From Saccoglossus kowalevskii (taxonomy: Eukaryota > Hemichordata > Enteropneusta > Harrimaniidae), in contig NW_003120922.1 of assembly GCF_000003605.2 (NCBI RefSeq), positions 423,517 to 434,076 on the forward strand: DNA of 10,560 bases, given 5' to 3'. Position numbers and translations under genes: made by a program. Below are positions 1 through 7,578 of the stretch, piece after piece. Below the pieces are notes generated by a model. That model had not been told where the DNA came from, did not search any database, and worked only from the letters and a program-made list of their open reading frames with translations. How positions within the stretch are numbered: position 1 is the stretch's first letter; each line of letters begins with the position of its first letter.

Positions 1-30
1 AAATTACTTTAGTTGCATTTGACAATAATA

Positions 31-135
31 AACTTACCGTAAAGCCGTGTTATTCTCAATCGCTAACGTCGGTATAATCCGCCATTTTATTTGAGTGTTT
101 GCCACCCGACTCCGCCCGGTGACGTCATCATGTGC
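31..135 (-). promoter_or_regulatory. Candidate TATA-less promoter and first-exon start, leftward gene
   Basis: Reading leftward on the minus strand, the order is a perfect CRE palindrome TGACGTCA (127-120), a GC-box-like GGGCGG, then AAAATGGCGGAT with its ATG at 85-83, then ACG|GTAAGTT, a good splice donor (GT at 37-36). CRE, GC box, an ATGGCGG YY1-type element just inside the transcript and a nearby donor form a familiar housekeeping promoter layout. The ATG frame gives only MADYTDVSD before TGA, so the ATG is probably not the main start; it may be a short upstream frame in a 5' untranslated exon. The downstream gene would lie beyond the left edge. The motifs are seen directly; the promoter role is inferred. 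Confidence 0.35.
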
Positions 136-216
136 GCTATAGAAGGAGGTCTGTGATTCGTTGACTAAAATCGTCGATAGTGGGTCTCGTTGAAATCTCG
201 TTACATAGGCATCGGC
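38..216 (-). other. Alternative: 59-codon open frame ending at the splice donor
   Basis: A second minus-strand frame stays open from just after a TGA (219-217) to the donor at 38/37, giving 59 codons plus two bases. It starts ADAYVTRFQRDPLS and ends NNTALR, and it has no methionine. If this is an internal coding exon, it needs an acceptor near 216-200, and I see only a weak one. An open run of this length is not rare in one frame by chance. I did not recognise the peptide. It competes with the 5' untranslated exon reading of the same bases. Confidence 0.12.
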
Positions 217-240
217 TCAGATGTAGGTAGGGCGGAATTA

Positions 241-360
241 AAAAACTCACAAAATCAAAATCAAAGTAAAATAATAAAATAAAATAAAATAAAAGGGCAT
301 TAATAACAAAAGTAATAAAAAATAAAATTAAAATAAGTTTATAGCCAAAATAATTAAAGC
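241..360. repeat. A-rich low-complexity tract with (AAAAT)n
   Basis: The stretch is almost wholly A and T on the plus strand, with a core of about five AAAAT units at roughly 267-294 and a more degenerate AAAATAA-like continuation to about 360. It could be simple-sequence DNA or the decayed A-rich tail of a retroposon. No body of such an element was recognised beside it. Confidence 0.7.
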
Positions 361-544
361 CCGTACACTACATCAGATTTTAATCAGATTGTAAAAGTTC
401 AAGACTTTGCTGTCCATGGAACATGCAATACCACGACAGGAGAACGGCAGCTAAAGTGATACATATCTACTTCAGTATGAATCCCCGGGAATGCACTGTT
501 CTACATCCTATATATATTAATGAAAAAAAAATAGTCTCAGTGGC

Positions 545-572
545 CCGTGGAAAAGCCAGCCGTGGAAAAGCC
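545..572. repeat. Two-copy 15-bp tandem repeat
   Basis: CCGTGGAAAAGCC occurs at 545-557 and again at 560-572, spaced so that the unit is 15 bp, a multiple of three. On the minus strand one frame reads AFPRLAFPRA through it within a 39-codon open run that follows an acceptor-like TTTCAG near 588. That run also crosses a poly-T tract, so coding is doubtful. Confidence 0.75.
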
Positions 573-730
573 TGTTTAATCGTTTTCTGAAATATCCAAT
601 AAGGCAACCTCTCTCATCATAGAGTCATCATAGAGCAGATATGTTGTAATTTATATATTTGTAAGGAATACTTGCGTTTTGGTTGAGTAGTTCTCTTTTA
701 TATGTCTATATATATTTTCTTCCCGGCAAA

Positions 731-771
731 TCACGTGTGCATGATCACACAGACAGCCTCTCTCACGTGTG
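731..771. promoter_or_regulatory. Pair of E-box motifs TCACGTGTG
   Basis: TCACGTGTG occurs at 731-739 and again at 763-771, each containing the palindromic E-box CACGTG, 32 bp apart and about three helical turns. Such sites bind bHLH factors in animals. Binding here is inferred only from the motif. The G-quadruplex motif begins 26 bp downstream. Confidence 0.3.
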
Positions 772-796
772 ACATCAGGCGAATACCGGCTTCTTT

Positions 797-821
797 GGTG
801 GGGTGGGGTGGGGTGGGGTGG
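797..821 (+). repeat. (GGGGT)4 tract, G-quadruplex motif
   Basis: Four GGGG runs (800-803, 805-808, 810-813, 815-818) are separated by single T residues and flanked by GG on each side. Four runs with one-base loops match the tightest class of G-quadruplex-forming sequence. It is also a pentanucleotide microsatellite. On the opposite strand it is a C-rich i-motif candidate. Confidence 0.85.
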
Positions 822-1343
822 CTGATACACTATAGCGATGTGTGATACTACTAAATAACATGTAAATATAGGGATCACTAATAATAATTCCAAGAAACGA
901 GTCATGTAAAAACTGATTATTATTTTTATTTTCCCGTCCTCGGTCTATGTGACCGAGTTTACATTAACAAGGTTGATTATTCGGTTTGTTGGGCTTTTCC
1001 GCCAATAACACGCCAATTTTCATTCTGCCATAACGCATTCATCCTATCCATGACAACCACAAAATAGATACGTAACCCATTGTGTACTTCGAAAATCGAA
1101 CACTCGATAGCCCATCAAAAATAACAACTGGTAAATTCGTAAATTTTTGTTTCAAATTGTGTTCAAAGTCGGGCAATTGTCTTAACATTACTTGAATCTA
1201 CGTATCATATAATATATTTTTTTGAGTTATTTTTTCAGTTATGCATTACTTGACGCCATTTGTATTTTGGATCAAAATAAAACTGTAATGTTCATTCATA
1301 GTCTACACAGTCTAGGAGTCAATAAACTTGGCCGTATAAGTTC

Positions 1344-1475
1344 GTTTATATAAACATAAACCTCGACGACAACATTATTTGTGGAAAACACTCAGCTATT
1401 GTAGATCAATTAGTGCTACCGCGACTGGTACTTCAAGTTTAAGTCGCGAGCATGGCTTCTCGGTGTTTGTGTCAG
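1344..1475 (+). promoter_or_regulatory. Candidate TATA promoter with short first exon
   Basis: GTTTATATAAAC (1344-1355) contains a good TATA box. About 100 bp downstream, AGCATGG gives an ATG at 1452 with A at -3 and G at +4, the strong animal start context. The frame reads MASRCLCQ up to CAG|GTGATA, a weak phase-0 donor at 1475/1476, or continues to TGA after 27 codons. No clear initiator sits 30 bp after the TATA box. Individually these signals are common by chance, so this is a weak call. Confidence 0.15.
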
Positions 1476-1846
1476 GTGATAGTGTGGTCGGAGCGTAGTC
1501 GCATTATTGTTTGGTCATTTCCTTTAAACGTTTGAAAAAAAAAGAAATATAAGAAATAATGTATACTGATAAACCGAATAACCAATATGATTGTACCGTA
1601 TGTCGCATGGGTGTAATTTAATAACGCTTCCGTGCGCTTCCGGTATATGAAAACGCGCGTGTAGAAACATGTGCTAATGCGATGAAGGCATTTATTGTAG
1701 TTATGTGAGGCAGAATTAATATCGAAAGTGCGTGGAGGTTCAAGGTTTACTTCGGGTCACGATCTTACATAAATTGAATATATCCACTAGTTCTAGGCCG
1801 TGGTACAGGCGAATACATCTAAGTAAAAAAAAAACGATGGGTTTAC

Positions 1847-1865
1847 GGTACAGAACCGCTGTACC
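1847..1865. repeat. Short perfect inverted repeat (7-bp stem)
   Basis: GGTACAG (1847-1853) and CTGTACC (1859-1865) flank the five-base loop AACCG. A further direct copy of GGTACAG lies at 1802-1808. The hairpin is perfect but short, and no function is evident. Confidence 0.5.
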
Positions 1866-2155
1866 ATTCACTTCATCAACTGAAGATAGCCTGCCAAAAA
1901 CGACGAAACGCCCTACGCGCTATGCGTTGACACGCACCATACTCGGATGTGGCGGGGTGCGATGTCACGTTGGCGCCGACTGGGCGTACTCTACAGCAGC
2001 ATATGTCGCTACGAAATCCCATAATTTTTTTTTTCGAAAACTGCACGAACGAAAACGATTTTTGTTTGCATAAGTTAATACTTGTGTAAATAAATTATTT
2101 TTTTTAAAAACTTATTTAAAATGTGCCACACTCGTAAACCCAAAGAGAAACGTGT

Positions 2156-2180
2156 TTTATTTCACTAATTCTGATTTATT
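2156..2180 (-). terminator. Candidate polyadenylation signals, minus strand
   Basis: Two AATAAA hexamers (2180-2175 and 2161-2156 on the minus strand) lie 134 and 153 bp after the TGA of the candidate terminal exon. The hexamer is frequent in AT-rich DNA, so the support comes only from its position. A plus-strand AATAAA at 2089-2094 lies close by, which would make this a tail-to-tail junction if a plus-strand transcript ends there. Confidence 0.25.
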
Positions 2181-2313
2181 AGTGTAATGAACAATTGTTC
2201 TATAGTTATTATGAATTAGGTTAAATATTCGCCCAAAGAAATGTAAGGCAATTTTTTTATGTTTTGTAAAGATGTGATGTTATTTTAATAAAATTAAACT
2301 ATTGGAAACTATT

Positions 2314-2535
2314 TCAAAATTGAAACGGTGAAAATCCTTGTAATTGATATTTTTGATTAGAAAAGTCGTAAATAATATAATAACCATAAGTCTCGATCTG
2401 TGAAAAAATGTTAGGGTTAAGGTTATTCAACTTTAATGAGAGTTGAGGTTTACTTAGCGCGTTATTCGAAACATAATTTAAAGAGGCGTGGGTCAGTGCT
2501 GCATTTGATTTAGTTGGTGATACTGGTGATTCCAC
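2314..2535 (-). CDS. Candidate terminal coding exon, minus strand
   Basis: Directly before position 2535 the minus strand reads TTTATATTCCAG|GTGGAATCACC, an acceptor-like site, and from there 73 sense codons stay open to TGA at 2316-2314. The peptide is rich in N, S, L and Q, begins VESPVSPTKSNAALTHASL and ends YQLQGFSPFQF, with no membrane segment or known motif. The pyrimidine tract is only moderate. The frame has no ATG, which fits an internal start by splicing rather than a stand-alone gene. Beyond the stop, AATAAA signals lie at 2180-2175 and 2161-2156, suggesting a 3' UTR of roughly 150-180 bp. The minisatellite at 2606-2849 would be in the preceding intron. I recognise no family. A chance open frame remains possible. 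Confidence 0.3.
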   Translation of the reverse strand: MESPVSPTKSNAALTHASLNYVSNNALSKPQLSLKLNNLNPNIFSQIETYGYYIIYDFSNQKYQLQGFSPFQF

Positions 2536-2605
2536 CTGGAATATAAAATCGCGAGAATCACAACAATTAACGTTTGATTTCTAGTTCTCAATATATGCGT
2601 ACTAC

Positions 2606-2849
2606 AAAAACGTCACAGTCACGCAGGGTCACTCTCGCAACACTCTCCACGTAGCGCGAGAGACTCCAAGGTCGTCACACCGCGACACATTGCCACGCAG
2701 TCCCACAGTCGTCACACAGCGCCACAGTCATCACGCGGCGCCGTAATCGACACGCAGCGCCACAGTCGTCACGCGGCGCCCTAATCACCGTGCAGCGCCA
2801 CAGTCGTCACGCGGCGCCCCAATCGCCACTCAACGCCACAGTCGTCACT
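2606..2849. repeat. 38-bp minisatellite built of 19-bp half units
   Basis: Three well-aligned 38-bp units lie at 2719-2756, 2757-2794 and 2795-2832, followed by a partial unit at 2833-2849. Each unit splits into two related 19-bp halves starting GCGCC, for example GCGCCACAGTCGTCACGCG, matching about 14 of 19 positions. Upstream from about 2606 the same words (GTCACAGTC, GTCGTCAC, CCACG) recur in degraded form. The array is GC- and CpG-rich inside AT-rich DNA. No frame is open through it, so it is not a protein repeat. It sits just upstream, in minus-strand terms, of the candidate terminal exon. Confidence 0.85.
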
Positions 2850-2903
2850 TGTATTCTATAAGCGTTGTACACGGCGCGATGCAGCGACTATGGAACGACA
2901 ATA

Positions 2904-2958
2904 TATTTTTTTTTCTGTTTTATTGTTTGTTTTTGTTTTTTTGTTTTTTTTGTTTATT
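2904..2958. repeat. T-rich low-complexity tract (TTTTTG/TTTGT words)
   Basis: The plus strand is nearly pure T with interspersed single G residues, about 55 bp long. It begins roughly 55 bp after the end of the minisatellite. On the minus strand it is an A-rich tail-like tract. No retroposon body was identified next to it. Confidence 0.75.
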
Positions 2959-2959
2959 G

Positions 2960-3540
2960 CAAATTATACAGAATTGTTGTACCAGGTTAGTTGCTGGTTA
3001 TGACTGATGCGATTGCAAACAGCGTGACTTGCAATAACCTAGATCTCCTTCTCGTTTCTATCAAATGAATGAACAGCGAGTTAAGGTAATACGATCTTCT
3101 TAATTCAGGTTGAATTAATTATGTATGAACACATTAGTGGGATAAGTGCTGTAACACTGGAGTTGCCGCAAGGTGACATAGCCCCCGTACAATTATCATG
3201 TTACAGATAACTATACTTTGACATAGCTGGTTTAGCATCTGATATTCAGACATCGCCGACTCAACTCAGTATTACGTACGAATAAATTGCTCTCACTCAA
3301 GGTTTGCAATCGTACACTTGATGCCCCCCAAAAAACTATTTTCTTTTAAAGAGGGCAATTTTTTTTTATTTTTTGTTGCGAGTTCGCGTTTCCGGTGATT
3401 TCCGGCACACGAACGACTTAAACATCCTCGATTATTGTACGATAAAATGAAGTTATTGAAAATATACTTAAAATTATAAATTTTAAACTATTCGCGAAAA
3501 AAAAAACGTACGAACCGGTGTGAGTGTATGGTCTGTTAGC
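2960..3540. other. Stretch with no supportable feature
   Basis: There is no open frame of interest. TTTTAAAGAGGGC near 3345 partly resembles the TTTAAAGGGC ends of the inverted-repeat elements further right, but no partner end was found, so I do not call an element. Two donor-like sites on the plus strand (CAG|GTTAGT near 2984 and AAG|GTAATA near 3085) have no accompanying exon. Confidence 0.5.
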
Positions 3541-3541
3541 G

Positions 3542-3577
3542 AATGACTGACTGCCTGACTGGATGAATTAATGAATG
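3542..3577. repeat. Degenerate tetranucleotide tract (TGAC/TGAA)
   Basis: TGACTGACTGCCTGACTGGATGAATTAATGAATG is a decayed four-base repeat, shown here as a 34-base tract with TGAC units giving way to TGAA units. A purer relative lies about 100 bp downstream and shares the ATGAATTAATGAA-type core. Confidence 0.65.
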
Positions 3578-3676
3578 TTTGTTCACATACTCGACTAATT
3601 ACTTTGTATTTGATACCACTTTCTCGATCCTCGATTCAATAAGTAATTATTTTTTAAATGAGCAATAACAAACAGA

Positions 3677-3710
3677 AATGAATGAATGAATGAATTAATT
3701 AATTAATGAA
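3677..3710. repeat. Tetranucleotide microsatellite (ATGA)n(ATTA)n
   Basis: About four ATGA units pass into about four ATTA units and then back to ATGAA. The switch from one tetranucleotide to another by one base change is typical of slippage followed by a point mutation and re-expansion. Confidence 0.85.
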
Positions 3711-3744
3711 CAACGTAGTATAGTCCTGCATGGCAACTACGCAT

Positions 3745-3762
3745 ACGATTAATCATAATCGT
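3745..3762. repeat. Perfect 7-bp hairpin with 4-base loop
   Basis: ACGATTA (3745-3751) and TAATCGT (3756-3762) flank ATCA. The overlapping downstream word TGATCGATCA (3763-3772) is itself a perfect 10-bp palindrome, so the two form a compact symmetric patch. It could be a homeodomain-type or other dimeric binding site. There is no direct support for a role. Confidence 0.5.
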
Positions 3763-3772
3763 GATCGATCAT

Positions 3773-5400
3773 GTCACCATATGACCATCCACCCCCATAC
3801 ACCCACACTCTCTCCCTCTGCATCCAATATGTCTTAAGATTGTAGATCATGCGTCATATGGCTCCACCAATTTAAACGAATGACATCAATTGTTCATTTC
3901 ACATGGTAATTCAAATAAATGGAAAAAAAGGCCGAACGTGTGTTGTGTAATGTACTCCGCTAGCTTTCCAGATAACGACACCGATATCACGTACGGCGCG
4001 ATGCAGTTGGATATTAATTTGCGTAACTTCTTTTGCGTTCCGAGTGATACGGGACTTCAATGAATTTTCCCACAATCATCGACTCCATCCAAACAACGAT
4101 TCAATGATCAAGAATTCGTTTTAGACCGAGCAGTGAATGATACGAAATCAATTAATAGTGAATACAGTCATTATTTTATCGGGATATCTCTATGCATAAA
4201 TAAACACATTAAACGAATTCAATTATTGAGAATTCGGACCCTTGAGATACGGTGTATTTAACAAGACGGCATGAAACACGTCATACGGTCACTAACAAAC
4301 AAGACTGCGGAACATCGGCTCTTTCGGTATTTACTAAAAATATTTTTTTTTTCATTTTGTGAAAAACAAGATTCAGTGACGAATTTGTTCTCATAATTGT
4401 GTCACCTTGGGATGTTTTGTACCACAGCGCCGCGTCACTCTCCGCGCGTAGGTTGAAACACAACTACGAATGTCGGAACGGTTAGTGATGTGTTATTTTC
4501 TTTTTAATGTTAAGGCAATTTTTCTGCCCAATTTTCGCTGAATTGCGAGACTACAGATTCATTTGTGCACATAATGACTGAGGATGTAACAAATTTGCAA
4601 GAAATTCAATTAGTGGTGGATTAGTGGGCGCCAAAAGAATTTTTCTGTCAGACAATGAATGGTGGTATTTCTGTGTTTATTAATTGCTCGGTGCGGCGTA
4701 TTTGCCTAAAGGTGTTCACTCCCTTAAATAATACTCCCTATTTAAATGCGTTACAATTGTGTTTTTGTCTGTGTTCAGCAATCAGCACTATCAGAACACC
4801 TCTTACACACCGTGACATTCAAACCCCGTAAACACTGTCCCAACTACCGTACGCAAACATTGCCTCGAAGATCGACTCTGTAGATCTATAAAATGCAAAT
4901 GATGGTGACGACATAGACTTGGGTAGCCAATGACGGTTGGGGATTTCACGGGAACCGTGACAGATGCGACTTATCACGAACTCAGTTCATGTCAACGTAG
5001 AGAAGAAATAGCCCTCATAAGCGATAGCGAGGCTTAGTTCCGGTGGACACCAATATTGTGAGGTCACAGTTCAACATGTGTTTTTATATGGGGTTCAAGG
5101 ATGAACATTAATCTTGTTTCAAGTAATGACATATTTTAATTCGAGACGGGATAATGCAGAATAATGATATCGTCTCCATGGTAATTAGATTAGAACATGG
5201 TGGAAATTATATATGGTTATGAGTGTCACAATATTGAGAAGAAGTTATGCACAGTGCGAAACAAGGTTATAGCTAATAAATTACGTCCTTAAAAAGTATG
5301 AATAACAAAATCAGTCGGAATGAATTAAGGGAGAGTTGGCGTAGGCGGGAAAATAAACTATCATATTACAATATATAGTCACGCAGTTGCTTTCAATAAT
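3773..5400. other. 1.6 kb with no supportable gene or repeat
   Basis: This is AT-rich, unique-looking sequence with only short open frames. The minus-strand frame at 4463-4281 begins at TTG, not ATG, and contains a poly-K stretch from a T run, so it reads as chance. Scattered GAATTC words around 4112-4232 give no larger symmetry. It could be intron or intergenic spacer. Confidence 0.5.
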
Positions 5401-5545
5401 GTATGTCACTGTGTTTGTGTTTTTCAGTTCTTGAGAATTGCGTTTTGTAATTCGTTTCCGTGTTTCATTTAACCATTCCCTCGTGGAATTTTAGACGTTT
5501 TAATGATGTATATTTCTGTTTTTCCGTCGTGTCGGTGTTTTTCAG

Positions 5546-5642
5546 GCATTCACCAATCCGTCGAGATATTGCGACTGCCACATTGCTTCAATGATGGTGG
5601 GAGACATGTGATTTTTCGGGGAGATATCAAAAAGATTATATG
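5546..5642 (+). other. Weak candidate internal exon, plus strand
   Basis: A pyrimidine-rich acceptor (TTTCTG...GGTGTTTTTCAG, AG at 5544-5545) is followed by 97 bp open in one frame, reading IHQSVEILRLPHC and continuing to KKIIW, up to a donor-like TATATG|GTAATA at 5642/5643. The acceptor is among the best in the window; the donor is mediocre. A near-copy of the acceptor, TGTGTTTTTCAG, lies about 120 bp upstream (AG at 5426-5427) without a useful exon. The short length makes chance a serious alternative. The peptide was not recognised. Confidence 0.12.
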
Positions 5643-6174
5643 GTAATATCAAAAGAATAGAAATTCTCACTCCCATATCATTGTATATAATAAACACCAA
5701 GTCACGATGATGCGGTTGGAGAAAAGACGTGTGTGTCTAGAGATGAAAAAAAAACGACAAAACAAATTCTGAAATAACAACTGGCGAATTAACAATATTA
5801 TTATTGCATATTCGTGCTGAGTTGAAAAATTGCACGTACGAAAAAAAGTATTATCTTTTAACTGAGCATGTCGCATAATTGGGGGTTATCACTGTAGCCT
5901 CGTTATCAGTACAATGTACTTCACAATAGACGATATGTACCATACATTGTTGCGGTTCAGGCGTTGATTTGCATTCAGCAATGCGCGTACAGTGAATGTA
6001 TGGTCTTCAGAAAGACATAAAGAAGCAAATATTACGTAAGAAACAAAACCTTTGTTAACCTCGTTCACATGGTCTAAAACATATCACATATACATTAGAA
6101 GACACTTACACTTGTTTATATGAACGACCGTGCCGTTCGGTTTTGATGTGCGCACGGCATGCCCGGTTAAAAAT
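5643..6174. other. Stretch with no supportable gene
   Basis: The minus-strand frame at 5876-5667 runs through A and T tracts and has no recognisable domain. ACAATGTA (5911-5918) and TACATTGT (5943-5950) form an 8-bp inverted repeat with a 24-base loop. A minus-strand GTAAGT (6110-6105) is a possible donor; upstream of it on that strand, after a weak CAG (6181-6179), two frames are open, but the acceptor is poor. Confidence 0.4.
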
Positions 6175-6429
6175 ATGGCTGCGATTTTATCAGGGTTACA
6201 CGGAACCATGTCGATGAGCAAACAATACCAAAGAAAAGAAAAACGTCGGCTAAGATTATTAGTTCATCTATTACTCATCTGCACCGCGCTGGATTCAAAG
6301 TATCTGTGCCACGGGGTGTTTTTGTCCAATCGCGTTAACATGTCTGCCATTTGTTTCATCATAATGTGTACCTGTAGTCTCTTTATTCTTCCTCCGAATA
6401 TATTTAAAATTTCACGACATCTTCATTGA
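6175..6429 (+). CDS. Weak small ORF, 84 codons, hydrophobic
   Basis: ATGGCTGCG at 6175 has A at -3 and G at +4, and its context AAAATATGGCTGCG resembles YY1-type start regions. The frame gives MAAILSGLHGTMSMSKQY, a basic patch KRKEKRRLR-like near residues 20-27, then two hydrophobic stretches near residues 28-37 and 57-70, and stops at 6429. A basic patch followed by a hydrophobic helix would suit a small membrane protein. The frame extends upstream of this ATG to a GTG at 6130, which I would not use in a eukaryote. The length is within what chance provides, and no family was recognised. Confidence 0.12.
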   Translation: MAAILSGLHGTMSMSKQYQRKEKRRLRLLVHLLLICTALDSKYLCHGVFLSNRVNMSAICFIIMCTCSLFILPPNIFKISRHLH

Positions 6430-6529
6430 AGTGACCGCGAAAAATCAGTAATAACTGCAATCTTTTTGTGCTTATGTTCGAGAAGGGCGACCGTAATCAT
6501 GGACCTACTGCGAACGAGCCAACAGGATA

Positions 6530-6679
6530 TGACGTCATTGCGCAGAATACTTTGCCCACCAATGAATGTGAGCAACTGGGGGAGATTTAGTTAGTAGTAC
6601 AAGTCATATACGTTTCCCGAATGTCACTATCATTAGTGAGCCAATGCGGACATACTCATACGATAGTGTCTGATTGGCT
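6530..6679. promoter_or_regulatory. CRE plus three CCAAT boxes, promoter-like cluster
   Basis: A perfect TGACGTCA (6530-6537) within ATGACGTCAT is followed by CCAAT at 6559-6563 and AGCCAAT at 6639-6645, and by its inverse ATTGGCT at 6673-6679. CACTATC (6625-6631) and GATAGTG (6662-6668) nest around the same interval, so the region is partly symmetric. CRE and CCAAT (NF-Y) sites commonly occur together in animal promoters and enhancers. The 74-codon ATG frame starting at 6621 lies inside the cluster and has no recognisable domain, so I treat it as incidental. Confidence 0.3.
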
Positions 6680-7214
6680 ACTCAACTCCCTAACAAATAA
6701 CAGTCAGATTAATCAGAGAGCAGCTTGTTTGTTGGCAGGTGCTCTCGACGTATTAAATTCGGCCTTACATATAAGCGTCGACTCGTCTAGCATTCGTAGG
6801 CATTGCGACGTGAAGTCTTTTTTTCTAGCTCCGGGGCTTTATTGATTGCGATACATAACCCTACGTGCTTCTTTAAATAGGATATTTATTACGTTAATTG
6901 GTTATATGACCTTTCGTTTTCGGAAGGTTCAAATATTCGAAGCCCGACCTCAAAAAGCAATAATTAACTGCGTTGTTTTTGTATGGCGATTTGGAGAAAC
7001 AGCGGTGCCACTCTTAACAGTTAAGTCTTGAAATACAACAAAAACAATATTGGAAAATAGCTACCGTTTATGCTGGGTCATTGTGCTCATTGTTTTCTAA
7101 AACAAATATCGAGGCAAACCTCGCTCTCTGACTCATAAACTAATTATACAGTGATATCAGAGAAGAAACGATAAATTTAACTTGACCGGGTAGATTATTA
7201 GATGAAAAGTTCGA

Positions 7215-7222
7215 TGACGTCA
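7215..7222. promoter_or_regulatory. Perfect CRE palindrome
   Basis: TGACGTCA lies within GATGACGTCATTGACA. Its ATGACGTCATTG core is identical over 12 bases to the site at 6529-6540, in the same orientation 685 bp away. This is the binding sequence of CREB/ATF family bZIP factors. Occupancy is not shown by sequence. Confidence 0.35.
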
Positions 7223-7578
7223 TTGACAGAGAACATTAACTTGTCATTTTCTTATTAATTCAATCTTTATTCGCGTCGTTTCACACACTGCAGTGATTCC
7301 CTCGTTCCAGCTGATAAAGACAAATTCCAACGGAGCTCTCATGTAGGTTCATGACAACACCTGTTGTCTACCCGATGAGACATACGCGGACATTATCACG
7401 TGACTGATGTACTATGAATCATGGTACTGGCCACATTTTGTAGTGCAACTCACAAGTCATAAAGGCGGTGGTCGTTACACAGTGCGTGAGTTTGAATTTA
7501 GGTGTATTTCACACGTGTTGAATACGTCGCATAGCACCCGACTCGAGCAGAACGCGATGCGACCGACGACTGGACCGG

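Larger units (their letters stand above)
573..1343. other. Long stretch without a supportable gene
   Basis: Apart from the E-box pair and the G-rich tract, I see only AT-rich unique-looking sequence. One minus-strand open frame (905-651) reads through the G-rich tract as a proline-histidine stretch and carries no recognisable domain. An acceptor-like TTATTTTTTCAG lies near 1227-1239 on the plus strand, but no convincing exon follows it. Confidence 0.5.

Noticed and set aside
1732-2073. Longest open frame on the plus strand, 113 codons
   Set aside because: It begins with GTG, not ATG, and its first ATG leaves 78 codons. It includes poly-K and poly-F from A and T runs, and there is no domain. 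One or two frames of this length are expected by chance here.
2408-2424. Telomere-like TTAGGGTTAAGG
   Set aside because: Only one and a half units and within a candidate exon; too short for an interstitial telomeric repeat.
3343-3360. TTTTAAAGAGGGC as a third element end
   Set aside because: It matches only the first dozen bases, and no inverted partner was found nearby.
2871-4006. Direct repeat ACGGCGCGATGCAG at 2871-2884 and 3993-4006
   Set aside because: An isolated 14-mer match with diverged flanks is near what a 10-kb self-comparison yields by chance.
4281-4463. Minus-strand frame of 60 codons
   Set aside because: It starts at TTG, contains a T-run-derived KKK stretch, and has no splice or promoter support except a fair AAG|GTGACA donor inside it.
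5911-5950. 8-bp inverted repeat ACAATGTA/TACATTGT
   Set aside because: With a 24-base loop, this is expected several times by chance in AT-rich sequence.
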